Shown in pieces: positions 16,418 through 25,719 of a stretch of DNA of 38,538 nt (position 1 is its first letter; every line of letters starts with the position of its first letter). Both the position numbers and the translations under genes were made by a program. Below the pieces are notes generated by a model. That model searched no databases. It saw only the letters and a list, made by a program, of their open reading frames with translations, and was not told where the DNA came from. This DNA comes from Endozoicomonadaceae bacterium (lineage in GTDB: Bacteria > Pseudomonadota > Gammaproteobacteria > Pseudomonadales > Endozoicomonadaceae): the NCBI GenBank assembly GCA_023146365.1, contig JAGLCE010000090.1, forward strand, positions 1 through 38,538, given 5' to 3'.

Positions 16418-19210
16418 TTATTCTACTACATCTCGTGGCGTAATATACTTTGATGCCAACTCATCAGTTACTCTATCCAAATATTTCGAATCCGGATACC
16501 CGTACTGAGCGTGCCTCATTACTGTTTTGTGATGAACATCATTCCACGTGATGACGTTATCCTCATTCCTGCTGACTGAAGTACCAATAGTGAATATGAG
16601 CTTTCTCTTAAAAGCAAGCTGCAACATTTTTAGTACTAACCTTCCTTTTTCATTATCAGGTAAATAAGCAATTCTAAACAATCCTTTATAAGCTTCGCCG
16701 GGGTTCTCATGTTCATCGCCCTGCATTCCATCTGGCATATTATATTTTATCTGAATAGTAGCACAGTCTGGATACCCATCTAACGCATTATCTATTACGT
16801 CTATCTTCATAGTGCCATTCGGCTGATTTCCCTTAACAATACCGGCAATCAATTTCCCAGTCAATGGACATTGAAGATAACCTTTCGTACCATACATCCC
16901 TTCAACGGAATCTATAGTCAGATACTTAACAGAATCACCTACAGTGTAACAACACAGCTCCCCAGCGTTGCATGTCGATAATGGGCTTAGAGAAATACAC
17001 TCAGGATCATGACCATGCTCCGCGGGAATTTCTGATACTACCGTCAATTTTTCATGTTCTTGACCTAGTACGTGTAGTAGTCTCTTCTTCGTATCAGATA
17101 TTGCAGCAGCAACAGTTGCATAATCAGAACCTAAGTTTAATTGAATCATTTCAGCTTTACTTTCTTCTTTACCACCCCCTACAGCACCACCTGCGCTAGC
17201 ACTCTCTAATTTATCTTTAGCTGTTCCAGTACTTTTCTCAGTACCTTTTCCAAACTGTTCGGGCAGCAGTTGCTCAGTTATTTTATTTTCCTCTGTTTCA
17301 ACAATTTTATCGGCACCTTTTTCATCGTTTTTGAGTGTTTTCTCTTTGTCATCGACGCCATCGACGTTATAGTCATAAACCTGATTAGTATTCCCTTGAT
17401 AAATTACAACAGAATTCAACTTTACATTTCCATCATTTTCATCATTTTCATTTTTATCATCCACTGTTACTTTTGGTGTGACAGTTTCTTCAAGCATTTT
17501 AGTGGTAGTCTGCGTATCTCTATCTCCATTTACGATTTCTTTTTTCCTTTGGTCAGTATTTTGAACCTGTTGATCACCTGTCATTAGGTTTAACCATTTA
17601 CTCTCAAAGTCACGCAGTGTATCGCCGTCATGCGGAGATTTTGATTTAATCCAACCTACCAGATGCAATTTTGGAAGCGTACCATTTTTAACTAGATTTT
17701 TTAGCCTATTATCTTGCATTGCGCTATAAAGACCTAGCGCCATATCCTCACCGGATCCTCCAAAAATGCTGCATCCGATATAACAACAAACGATTTCTTC
17801 TTTTGCATTTTTAGAGCCCGATTCGAAAAGCTCTATCCAAGCGTTTTTGAAGTTTTCTTGATACTTCCGCAAAGTGTTATCGTAATCACTTGCTTTAACA
17901 TCAAGTTTCCTTGGAGCAACAACATTATGTATTCTATGACAATGAGGCTGTGTACTCTTCAAATCATAAGAATCAGTAGTTACACAGACACCATTTTTGT
18001 TTTCACGTTGAGCTATTAATTTTTTGCATTCGTCTTGATAATCATCGCCTGCCTTGTCTTTAATAGCCTTTGCGATTCCAGCGCCATGACTCATAAAAGA
18101 ATTCGCTGCATTGACTACCGAATAAGGTGTTCCTGCCTTCGCTCCCTCAAAATACTCTACAGCATAGCCTAACATTCCCTCGTTATGCATGGCGATATCA
18201 ATATTATTTATCCCTTGAAGTGGCTTTATAAATGGAACTGTTATTAGCTCATTCCTATGTCGTCCTCCAACTGGATTTACTACCTCCTTATTAACATGAG
18301 GAGTATTCGACGCTGTACTTTCATCTAAGCTAGATTTGCTTTTTATGAAACGATTAAGCCGACTATTCGGTTTCTTATTTGTTGTGCCTTCTAGACTATC
18401 TGTACTTCCTTTGCCTGATACGCTGTTTTTTTCGTTGTCCTTCACTACGGAAGGCATGCCTTCTTGGGCCAATGATGAAAACAAATTTCTTTGCTTGCTC
18501 ACCACTGTAACCTTCCCTGTAGCGCCTAACGTATCAGCCATTTCCAAACATACTGTATTACCATCTGCGAGGGGGCCACCTTGCTGCGCGCCTGCTGTGG
18601 TCGCAGGGGGAAACAAATAGACTTCATCACCACGGGCTGTATGGTCTGTTAATTTAATAGCAGCATCAAGATATGCATTTTGTAGATCTTTAGTTGTACT
18701 CTTAGTGCTGTAGGGTAATATTACAATCGTCGTAACACCACTTGAATCGTTGCTCAAATTGATGACCGCCGCTTCACCTGGACTTGGCTTATTATTCATC
18801 ATCAGTGTCTTTAAATTATTAGTTTTCATCTCCCCTTCAAGTGCTGACAATGCAGTATTACTGTATATTTTTGGCCATTGATCTAAAGATGGACCGGACA
18901 AAACAACCACTTTTTTCGCTCCTTTTTTACCTGTAGCTATAGCATTTTTAAAAGTATTTTCTTGATATTTGAATGTTAACGCAACAGATATCGACCTACT
19001 AGGCAACAGAGTTGTACTGGTAAGCCTTTTCTTCCCCAACTTCTGCAATGAAAGCTGATTACACGTCTCATCGTCATAAGCAAAGCTGATCCTTCGAGCA
19101 ACTCCCAATATGAATTTATACACGCACGCAAACCTACTTAACATCTTAGATCGTTGAAATAAACTCAAAGAAACTGACTGTTTTAAGCTAAAATTAACAG
19201 GGTTATTCAC
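16418..19210 (-). CDS. Macro domain-Deltex C-terminal (DTC) fusion protein, putative ubiquitin/ADP-ribose effector
   Basis: A 930-residue protein from GTG 19210, chosen because GAGG lies eight bases before it; the frame opens at GTG 19258. Residues 75-245 may be a divergent macro-like unit (LQNAYLDAAIKL, DEVYLFPPATTAGAQ). Residues 336-524 are a macro domain: SVVNAANSFMSHGAGIAKAI is the ADP-ribose-binding loop and CYIGCSIFGGSGED the second loop. Residues 545-690 are a charged, Gly-rich linker. Residues 738-785 have a Cys-poor RING-like stretch ending in GYLQCPLTGK. Residues 777-924 are a DTC domain: KGNQPNGTM, MPDGMQGDEHENPGEAY, IAYLPDNEKGR, KLIFTIGTSV, ITWNDVHHKT and YGYPDSKYLDRV. The first His of HHKT and the Glu of DELAS align, from memory, with DTX3L His707 and Glu733. 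Deltex ligases bind ADP-ribose and ubiquitinate ADP-ribosylated targets. No signal peptide is visible; the host role is inferred. Confidence 0.88.
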   Translation of the reverse strand: MNNPVNFSLKQSVSLSLFQRSKMLSRFACVYKFILGVARRISFAYDDETCNQLSLQKLGKKRLTSTTLLPSRSISVALTFKYQENTFKNAIATGKKGAKKVVVLSGPSLDQWPKIYSNTALSALEGEMKTNNLKTLMMNNKPSPGEAAVINLSNDSSGVTTIVILPYSTKSTTKDLQNAYLDAAIKLTDHTARGDEVYLFPPATTAGAQQGGPLADGNTVCLEMADTLGATGKVTVVSKQRNLFSSLAQEGMPSVVKDNEKNSVSGKGSTDSLEGTTNKKPNSRLNRFIKSKSSLDESTASNTPHVNKEVVNPVGGRHRNELITVPFIKPLQGINNIDIAMHNEGMLGYAVEYFEGAKAGTPYSVVNAANSFMSHGAGIAKAIKDKAGDDYQDECKKLIAQRENKNGVCVTTDSYDLKSTQPHCHRIHNVVAPRKLDVKASDYDNTLRKYQENFKNAWIELFESGSKNAKEEIVCCYIGCSIFGGSGEDMALGLYSAMQDNRLKNLVKNGTLPKLHLVGWIKSKSPHDGDTLRDFESKWLNLMTGDQQVQNTDQRKKEIVNGDRDTQTTTKMLEETVTPKVTVDDKNENDENDGNVKLNSVVIYQGNTNQVYDYNVDGVDDKEKTLKNDEKGADKIVETEENKITEQLLPEQFGKGTEKSTGTAKDKLESASAGGAVGGGKEESKAEMIQLNLGSDYATVAAAISDTKKRLLHVLGQEHEKLTVVSEIPAEHGHDPECISLSPLSTCNAGELCCYTVGDSVKYLTIDSVEGMYGTKGYLQCPLTGKLIAGIVKGNQPNGTMKIDVIDNALDGYPDCATIQIKYNMPDGMQGDEHENPGEAYKGLFRIAYLPDNEKGRLVLKMLQLAFKRKLIFTIGTSVSRNEDNVITWNDVHHKTVMRHAQYGYPDSKYLDRVTDELASKYITPRDVVE

Positions 19211-19749
19211 AACAAATACCTCACAGCGAACACTAAAATATGATTGATTTTCATTCACAGCTATAATGGATATAATGGACTTTCTCCATCCTCATCATGA
19301 ACAATAACTGCAACAATTACTTACCATTTACTCAGAGCAACATCCAGCCGAACAACATCCATTATTATCCTCTGGTCTGTAAGAGTTTGGACAGTATTCA
19401 TTCAAGAAAGTTCAATGTATTACCTGAATCCGTGAATTCAAAGCAAAAATAATTTCCTTTACCACCAGACAGCACAATGCCTAGCAGGTAAGATACACTC
19501 ATCTAAATATTTCACTTGTAGGGTTGGTTTTCGTGAAATTGAACATATAACCATCGGACACCGAATTTTATACCCCGACAGCGACTCTGTATTTCATCAT
19601 ATACGCCCACCATCAAAAAACAACACTCAAGAAAACCCTGCTTGCTGCTAACCTCGCTGCTAACAAAGGGCACAGGGCACGTTATTGGAACAGTCAAACG
19701 GCCTGAAAACCTGTAAAATGGCGTCTTTTCCCTGATTTCTAAGACGCTA
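19211..19749. other. Upstream region of the macro-DTC gene
   Basis: About 540 bases without a supported gene. Read leftwards, TCCATTATA occurs twice in a row just before the possible GTG at 19258 and may include a -10-like element. Near 19650-19672 GCTGCTAAC occurs twice ten bases apart. The right part is probably the decayed flank of the ISAs1 fragment. Confidence 0.35.
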
Positions 19750-20166
19750 ATGTCTGAAAAATCTCTGTTTTTCAAATTGAGTACACTCAATGCTTGGTGC
19801 ACAGAAGCAGGGTTATCACTGGAGCAGTATCATGTGGATGCCAAGTCTAATGAGATTAGCACCGCCATTCCCGAGCTTGTCAAGCTCCCTGAGCTCAGTG
19901 GTAGTCTGGTAACTATTGATGCAATGGGCTACCAAAAGAAAATTACCACAGCAATTTTTAAGAAGAATACTGACTATCTGATTGCTTTGAAAGGTCATCA
20001 GAAAAAGCTCTATGGTGAGCTGACACAAGCCTTTGAGCAGCATTGGCAAGACCAACCGAAAGATGCGCTAGGCCAAGCGTTTTCCGAGCAGAAAGGCTTC
20101 TCACATGGTCGTGTTGAGCATCGTCGATGCTGGGTGATCAATGATGTTGCCACAGACTCTCAATAG
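19750..20166 (+). pseudogene. ISAs1-family transposase fragment
   Basis: The frame codes a middle part of an ISAs1-type DDE transposase. LNAWCTEAGLSLEQYHVDAK, then SNEISTAIPEL, SGSLVTIDAMGYQKKITTAI, TDYLIALKGHQKKLYGEL and FSHGRVEHRRCWVI are family motifs, with the second catalytic Asp in TIDAMG and the glycine-lysine segment ALKGHQ. The N-terminal third is missing and the frame stops after VATDSQ, before the last catalytic Glu region. It is therefore inactive. Confidence 0.85.
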
Positions 20167-20197
20167 AGATCGATGGCTTGTCAATAGCAAATGTCAA

Positions 20198-20227
20198 ACC
20201 AGCGAGGCATCAAAATGCCTCGCTGGT
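20198..20227 (-). terminator. Terminator-type hairpin after the phasin gene
   Basis: A perfect 12-bp stem (ACCAGCGAGGCA / TGCCTCGCTGGT) with loop TCAAAA lies five bases beyond the phasin stop. Read on the minus strand it is followed by TTTGACATTTG, a weak T tract. Its place and strength suit the end of the phasin transcript. Confidence 0.75.
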
Positions 20228-20231
20228 AACC

Positions 20232-20606
20232 TTAACCAACCTTAGCGTTAGTATTGGCTACACTATTGCCTGTTGACCTTGTAGCGGTTTTCTTAACAGA
20301 AATCTCCACCTCTGTCAGCGCCTTGACGGCCAGTGTCAGCGCTTCAATTTGTCCAGACAACTCTTTTTTCTCTTCAGTACCCTGATCGGACTCAGGCAAC
20401 AGGGAAGAACGAACCTTGCTCAGGGCATTGTTCATTTTACCTATCAAATTTTCACGGGTTTCGTCGATCTTGCCGGAGTAGCGATCACGCAGTTCATCAC
20501 CTTCATGAACCAAGTCCTCGAACAGCTTTTTGCCTTCCTGACCCATTTTTTCGTAACGGCCATAAGCGCCGAGACCGGCCAGCCACATTTTTTCGTAAAC
20601 CTTCAT
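20232..20606 (-). CDS. Phasin-family polyhydroxyalkanoate granule protein
   Basis: A 124-residue helical protein. The N-terminal MWLAGLGAYGRYEKMGQEGK followed by KLFEDLVHEGDELRD is the conserved start of PhaF/PhaI-type phasins, and the rest is an amphipathic coiled helix (EALTLAVKALTEVEI near the end) with a basic tail (KKTATRSTG). Phasins coat storage granules and the basic tail of PhaF-type members can bind DNA. The start follows AGGA at about ten bases. It is 75 bases downstream of the fatty acyl-CoA reductase on the same strand, so both may relate to storage lipid, possibly in one transcript. No PHA synthase is in the window. Confidence 0.85.
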   Translation of the reverse strand: MKVYEKMWLAGLGAYGRYEKMGQEGKKLFEDLVHEGDELRDRYSGKIDETRENLIGKMNNALSKVRSSLLPESDQGTEEKKELSGQIEALTLAVKALTEVEISVKKTATRSTGNSVANTNAKVG

Positions 20607-20680
20607 TGCAATATCATCCTATTTACCCGCCGCAAGCGACGATCTTATTTTACCACTACCATTAACACGACAGTACCCAA

Positions 20681-22699
20681 TTACCAGTTAACCCCCTTAA
20701 GCAGGTTAATCATGAGGTCATGTTCGAGAGACGGCTGTTGCTTTTCATCGTCAGACTGACCCTCCTCTGACTCAACGCTTTCTGGAAGCATACGACAACC
20801 AGCATTCATTAATAAACGATTTACGCTCGGCAATAGATCATTCAGTAATACAGAAAACAGGCCTAAACGCGTTGCTATCCTGGCGGGCTTCTGAATAATC
20901 GCCTTAATAATCAGTTCCACAGCCTGCTCTGGCGTCAGAACCGGTACATGGTTGTATGCCTCAGTGAGTGCGATCATAGGCGTTTTCACTAATGGCATAT
21001 TGATAGTAGTGAATTTCACACCCTTATTGGCATACTCACTGGCCGCAGAACGGGTAAATGCTTCCAATGCTGATTTAGAGGCTGAATACGCCGAAAACCG
21101 TGGATGATTCGTTAGCACCGAAATAGAAGAAACATTGATCACTTGACCAACACCACGTTCCACCATGCCCGGCAAAAAAGCCAACATCATGCGCAACGCA
21201 CCAAAATAATTAATGTCCATGGTGCGCTTGAAATCATGTAGACGATCATAGCTCTGCTCAACGCTGCGGCGAATAGAGCGCCCTGCATTATTGATGAGAA
21301 TATCCACACCACCATGCTCACGAATGACCCTCTCTGTCAGCCGTTCAACATCGTCATCAGATGTTAGGTCAGCACTGCAGGCATAAGCAGTACCACCAGC
21401 CTCCCGAATCTCAGTGGCTACGGCTTCCAGTTCGCTCTGATCTCTCGCCACCAGCAACAATTGCGCATTACTTTCTGCCAGATACACCGACACTGCACGA
21501 CCAATACCCGATGAGGCACCGGTAATCATTACCACCTTATCGGCTACCTGACGACGTAGATTGTTCGAGTCAATCCGTTCTTTATCGAGGTTATGTTCCC
21601 AGTAAGACCAGAGAATTCCTGCATATTCTTCCGGCGACTTTAGAACAATACCGCTCCCCTCCAGTGCATGATCAGTATTTGTACGATCAAAGCGGGTGGA
21701 ATACTCAAGGAATATCAGTGCTTCACGGGGAATCCCTAAATCCTTAAGTAGCATGTCCGTAAAGCTCTGCACGCTTGGCATCTTGGCGATACTCTTGGCG
21801 AACATTCCCACCAGAGGACTAATATTCGCAGCATCAATACGCATACTCATTTTGGGTGCACGAGCCGTTTCGGCAAACAGATTGAACAGGTCAGCAAAAC
21901 GACGCTGGTTCGGATCCGTCAAATGAAAGCAGCGATGGTCACAACCGGGCTGGTGAGCAATATGATCGATAGCGTCCACCACATAATCGACTGGCACCAA
22001 GCTCAACTCGCCACCTTCAAGACCTGCCAGCGGCATCCACTCCGGCACTGAATCACGTAGTTTTCGAAGGGTGTTAAACAGGTAATAAGGGCCATCGATT
22101 TTGGAAATCTCGCCCGTTATAGAGTGACCGACCACCACTCCAGGACGGTAAATTCTCCATGGCAGGCGGGTTTCATAACGTACCAGCTTCTCAGAATCAT
22201 GTTTGGTTTGGAAGTAGGCATTATTCAGTGGACCTGCCTCATCCAGCATGTTTTCATCGAACACGCCTTTGTAAAAACCGGCAACCGCAGTAGAACTGCC
22301 TAGGTGAAAACCACGAGATTTAATGGCAACAGCAAAATCCAGCGCATGCTGTGTGCCCTCAACATTAACAGCACACTGCAATTTCATAGGCGCTGTAATG
22401 TCATATATCCCTGCCATGTGAAAAAACTCGACATTCAGTATTCGAAGATGATCCAGAGTTTCTTCATTCAGTCCCAGCATGGGTTGTGTGATGTCACCTT
22501 CGTATAAATGGATACGGTGCTGCTCTCTACGATACCGATCAAGCAATTTCAGACAGCTACTTCCATGCTGATCGCGCACCAGGATATGAACCTGTTCGTA
22601 ACGAGCTAACAACCGCTTAAGCAGATGAGTACCTAGAAAACCGGTCGCACCCGTGACGAAACTATGTGCTTCAAAAAACTCTACTTTTTCAGAGATCAT
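20681..22699 (-). CDS. Bifunctional fatty acyl-CoA reductase (FACoAR type)
   Basis: A 672-residue two-domain SDR protein with the architecture and many motifs of Marinobacter Maqu_2507, which reduces long acyl-CoA through the aldehyde to fatty alcohol for wax-ester synthesis. The N-terminal 'male-sterility' Rossmann domain has TGATGFLGTHLLKRLL (18-33), the YFQTKHDSEKLV active-site Tyr/Lys and YRPGVVVGHSITGEISKIDG. Past about residue 385 comes a classical SDR domain with ITGASSGIGRAV, INNAGRSIRR and FSAYSASKSALEAF (catalytic Tyr/Lys). The C-terminal part with TTINMPLVKTPMIA and ARIATRLGLFSVLLNDLLP is also typical. TTG 22705 is in frame, but ATG 22699 behind AGG fits better. The acyl-CoA substrate range is inferred from the family. 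Confidence 0.85.
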   Translation of the reverse strand: MISEKVEFFEAHSFVTGATGFLGTHLLKRLLARYEQVHILVRDQHGSSCLKLLDRYRREQHRIHLYEGDITQPMLGLNEETLDHLRILNVEFFHMAGIYDITAPMKLQCAVNVEGTQHALDFAVAIKSRGFHLGSSTAVAGFYKGVFDENMLDEAGPLNNAYFQTKHDSEKLVRYETRLPWRIYRPGVVVGHSITGEISKIDGPYYLFNTLRKLRDSVPEWMPLAGLEGGELSLVPVDYVVDAIDHIAHQPGCDHRCFHLTDPNQRRFADLFNLFAETARAPKMSMRIDAANISPLVGMFAKSIAKMPSVQSFTDMLLKDLGIPREALIFLEYSTRFDRTNTDHALEGSGIVLKSPEEYAGILWSYWEHNLDKERIDSNNLRRQVADKVVMITGASSGIGRAVSVYLAESNAQLLLVARDQSELEAVATEIREAGGTAYACSADLTSDDDVERLTERVIREHGGVDILINNAGRSIRRSVEQSYDRLHDFKRTMDINYFGALRMMLAFLPGMVERGVGQVINVSSISVLTNHPRFSAYSASKSALEAFTRSAASEYANKGVKFTTINMPLVKTPMIALTEAYNHVPVLTPEQAVELIIKAIIQKPARIATRLGLFSVLLNDLLPSVNRLLMNAGCRMLPESVESEEGQSDDEKQQPSLEHDLMINLLKGVNW

Positions 22700-23165
22700 T
22701 ACCAACCTGCGGAGCCTAATGGTTTTATTTTTTTATGCGTAGTCGTTCAAACCTAATCTAACCGCCACCAATTTTTCCAGAGAGTCTCCGCCAGGTCAAA
22801 TTTCAGCGATAAACGTCTCCTTTCAAAAAAAGTGCTTTATCAAGTAACGTTCTATCATAATAAGTGCGCCCACAACACGACGCACTCGGATCAGTGTACC
22901 CAAACGTGTAACAGAGTATCTATCTGTACAGACCAAACTGCAACTTCTCAATGATAAGACGTTCTACGAATCAACATCACCCAGGTGAGCGGTACCCACC
23001 TCCCAATTCAGCAGTAACCAGTACACAAACGATAAAAACATGAGCCTATTGAGAGTTTTTTACCTACGTTGTACCCCTTCGTTGCCGATTCCCACTACTC
23101 TCTGCTCACACTCGTCCATGGAACAGAGCCAGTGAATACACTGCGTAACCACACGGCTTGCGTTA
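22700..23165. other. Intergenic region between the reductase and the protease genes
   Basis: About 465 bases. A weak AGTGCG/CGCACT stem with a 12-base loop is at 22863-22886. No gene, tRNA or strong terminator was recognised; it should include the reductase promoter. Confidence 0.4.
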
Positions 23166-25307
23166 TTACTCTGCCTGTCGCTTAGAGCGTAATGAAAGCT
23201 CAATCAGGTCGGTCAGAATATTCCCACTCTCCATTAATAGAGCATCGTCTTCCGGTTTGTCATCATCACTTTTGCCATACTGCGAAACATTCGCATTTTG
23301 CTCTTCTTCCAACTGATCAAGACTTTTGTAGATAGGCTTTCCTTTGGCTTGGCGCATCTGATTTTCAAGCTTGAGTCGCTTGCTTCGTATGTTGTTTGTT
23401 TCGCTACGTCGCTCTTTTTCATTCAGGCTAATGACAGTTTTAGTGTCATAATTCTGCTGAAGCGTTTTTAGCGCTTGAAAGTAGCGGAAATCAGGGTTAT
23501 TGCTGATGCGGCTTTCATGGCGCTTGCGGAGTGTTGGCATGATAAACGTCAGCGATTTGAACGGTTTGAATTGAACTGGATTGATCTCATCCCATGACAG
23601 GGCATTAGGTAGTGCACTCTCACCGATCTCATCGGTGTTAAGTAGGGATGGGTAGCTGATATCAGGAATCACGCCTCGATTCTGTGTGCTCTGACCGGAG
23701 ACTCGGTAGAACTTGCCGATGGTCAGTTTCAACTGGCCATGATTCAGTGGCTGAATGGTCTGTACCGTACCTTTGCCGAAGCTCTGACTGCCGGTAACGA
23801 CGGCACGCCGGTAGTCCTGCATCGCACCGGCAAAAATCTCGGAAGCGGATGCGCTCAGGCGGTTAATCAAGACCACCATAGGGCCACTATAGACCTCTTC
23901 TGGATCAGGATCTTGCTGAGCATCTATTCGACCACGACTGTCACGAACAACAACCGTAGGACCCTCACTGATAAAAAGGCCGCTTAACTGATTAGCTTCC
24001 TGCAACGAGCCGCCGCCATTGCTGCGCAGGTCGATGATCAGACCGTCGATCTTTTCCTTGCTCAGATCTTTCAGCAACGCCCTGACATCCCGGGTCGTAC
24101 TTTTGTAATTAGGATCACCAGCCTGGGCTGCTTTGAAGTCGATATAGAAAGCCGGAATGTCAATGATACCTATACGGTATTTATGATTATTCTGTTTGAC
24201 GGTGACAATCTTTTTCTTGGCAGACTGCTCTTCCAGTTTGACCTTATCCCGCGAAATGGGATAGATGCGAGTCTTACCGTCTTTGCTGTCGGCAGGAATG
24301 ACTTCCAGTCGAACCATCGTGCCTTTTGGTCCACGGATCAGCTTGACCACTTCATCCAGTCGCATGCCGACCACGTCATCAAATTTGCCATTTTTCCCCT
24401 GAGAAACGGCAATAATACGGTCGCTGGTTTTCAGTTGTCCCGCTTTGTCGGCAGGACCGGCAGGCACGATGCTAATCACTTTGGTGTATTCGTCTTCGGA
24501 TTGCAGTACCGCACCAATCCCCTCAAGTGACAGGCTCATGCTGATGTCGAAGGTTTCTGCCCTTTGGGGTGAGAAATATTGCGTATGCGGATCGTAGAGC
24601 TGGGTGAACGAGTTCAAGTACAGCTGAAAGACATCTTCACTCTGGGTCTGATGCAGACGGCGTAACTGGTTGGTATAACGCTTGTACAGCAGTTCCTGGA
24701 TCTCTGTCATCGATTTATCGTTGAGCTTCATTCGCAATATATTATCTTTTAGCTGACGTCGCCAGAGATCCTCCTGCATCGTTTTATCGGTGAGCCAAGA
24801 CTCTTTCTCTCGGTCAACAATCAGCAGTTCGTTCTTGTGGAAATCAACATTATCAATACCTGAATCAAGATGCTTCAGGGTAAACCGAATCCGCTCCTCG
24901 CTACGCTGCATATAACGATTAAAAATATCAAAAGCCGGCTTCAGGTTCCCACTCTTTATGGCACTGTCCAGCATGTGACGGTAGGGTTCAAAGCTGTTGA
25001 TGTCAGACGCCAAAAAAAAACTGCGCTGGCGATCTAACGTGTCCAGATAGCCTTGGAAAATTCTTTTTGAACTGCTGCCATCAATAACAATGTCATCGTA
25101 AGAGTTGCGCTGCAGCAGCTGGACAACATTAACGTTGGCAATGGCCTGATTCAGCGTGGGCTTGAGGGGAACTACGGTCTGTTCAAAAAATTTATGAAGA
25201 TCGGTATCAGTGTTATTTGCATCCCTAGCAAACACTGCCACTGATGTCACCGACAACAGCAGGGCAAAAAGCAAATTTAAACGGGCAGTTCGGGCCTTAA
25301 AATACAT
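23166..25307 (-). CDS. prc: Tail-specific periplasmic protease (Prc/Tsp)
   Basis: An S41-family serine protease of 713 residues (E. coli Prc 682). Numbering below is from the in-frame TTG one codon earlier. There is a signal peptide (LNLLFALLLSVTSVAVFA, cleavage near 28) and a conserved N-terminal helical domain with YLNSFTQLYDPHTQYFSP. A PDZ domain (about 255-345; SLEGIGAVL, VPAGPADKAGQL) precedes the catalytic core, with Ser488 in SASASEIFAGAMQDYRRA and Lys513 in SFGKGTVQ, spaced 25 residues as in E. coli. A DUF3340-type C-terminal region follows. It trims proteins with hydrophobic C-termini, such as penicillin-binding proteins, in the periplasm. No strong ribosome site is seen. It stands alone between two long gaps. 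Confidence 0.95.
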   Translation of the reverse strand: MYFKARTARLNLLFALLLSVTSVAVFARDANNTDTDLHKFFEQTVVPLKPTLNQAIANVNVVQLLQRNSYDDIVIDGSSSKRIFQGYLDTLDRQRSFFLASDINSFEPYRHMLDSAIKSGNLKPAFDIFNRYMQRSEERIRFTLKHLDSGIDNVDFHKNELLIVDREKESWLTDKTMQEDLWRRQLKDNILRMKLNDKSMTEIQELLYKRYTNQLRRLHQTQSEDVFQLYLNSFTQLYDPHTQYFSPQRAETFDISMSLSLEGIGAVLQSEDEYTKVISIVPAGPADKAGQLKTSDRIIAVSQGKNGKFDDVVGMRLDEVVKLIRGPKGTMVRLEVIPADSKDGKTRIYPISRDKVKLEEQSAKKKIVTVKQNNHKYRIGIIDIPAFYIDFKAAQAGDPNYKSTTRDVRALLKDLSKEKIDGLIIDLRSNGGGSLQEANQLSGLFISEGPTVVVRDSRGRIDAQQDPDPEEVYSGPMVVLINRLSASASEIFAGAMQDYRRAVVTGSQSFGKGTVQTIQPLNHGQLKLTIGKFYRVSGQSTQNRGVIPDISYPSLLNTDEIGESALPNALSWDEINPVQFKPFKSLTFIMPTLRKRHESRISNNPDFRYFQALKTLQQNYDTKTVISLNEKERRSETNNIRSKRLKLENQMRQAKGKPIYKSLDQLEEEQNANVSQYGKSDDDKPEDDALLMESGNILTDLIELSLRSKRQAE

Positions 25308-25719
25308 CAAATCGTTCGCTCGCTTGTTGGTGTCTATGTTGATACGTTACGGATAACCGACTTTCTTGACAGGCATCTCACATGATACCGACTACTTGCG
25401 CAGCTAGGAAATTGATCGTTATCGATTCTCTGCATCGGAATGTGTCTTGAACATCCGTATTACCGCTCTCTATGAGCAAGATTTTCATCTGTCATCCTAG
25501 GATAGAACGAGTTGGTTAATACGTCATGGCCGAATGGTCTTAGTGTCGTGAACAAAACCCTTTATGGCCTGGATTGCCAGCATAAGTGACACATGCTTTC
25601 CCGCTACAAACTTGATGAACTGTTTTATCCAGCTCCAATAACAGCGCTCCGTAGCCACATCACAGTTTATAAATGTATTGTTGCTAACAAAACACGTGAA
25701 GTTCTTTGCATAAGGAGTT
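25308..25719. other. Intergenic region upstream of prc
   Basis: About 410 bases with no supported gene. A frame on the minus strand at 25524-25808 lies opposite the IS30 remnant and has no ribosome site or family resemblance, so it is treated as chance. Confidence 0.4.
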
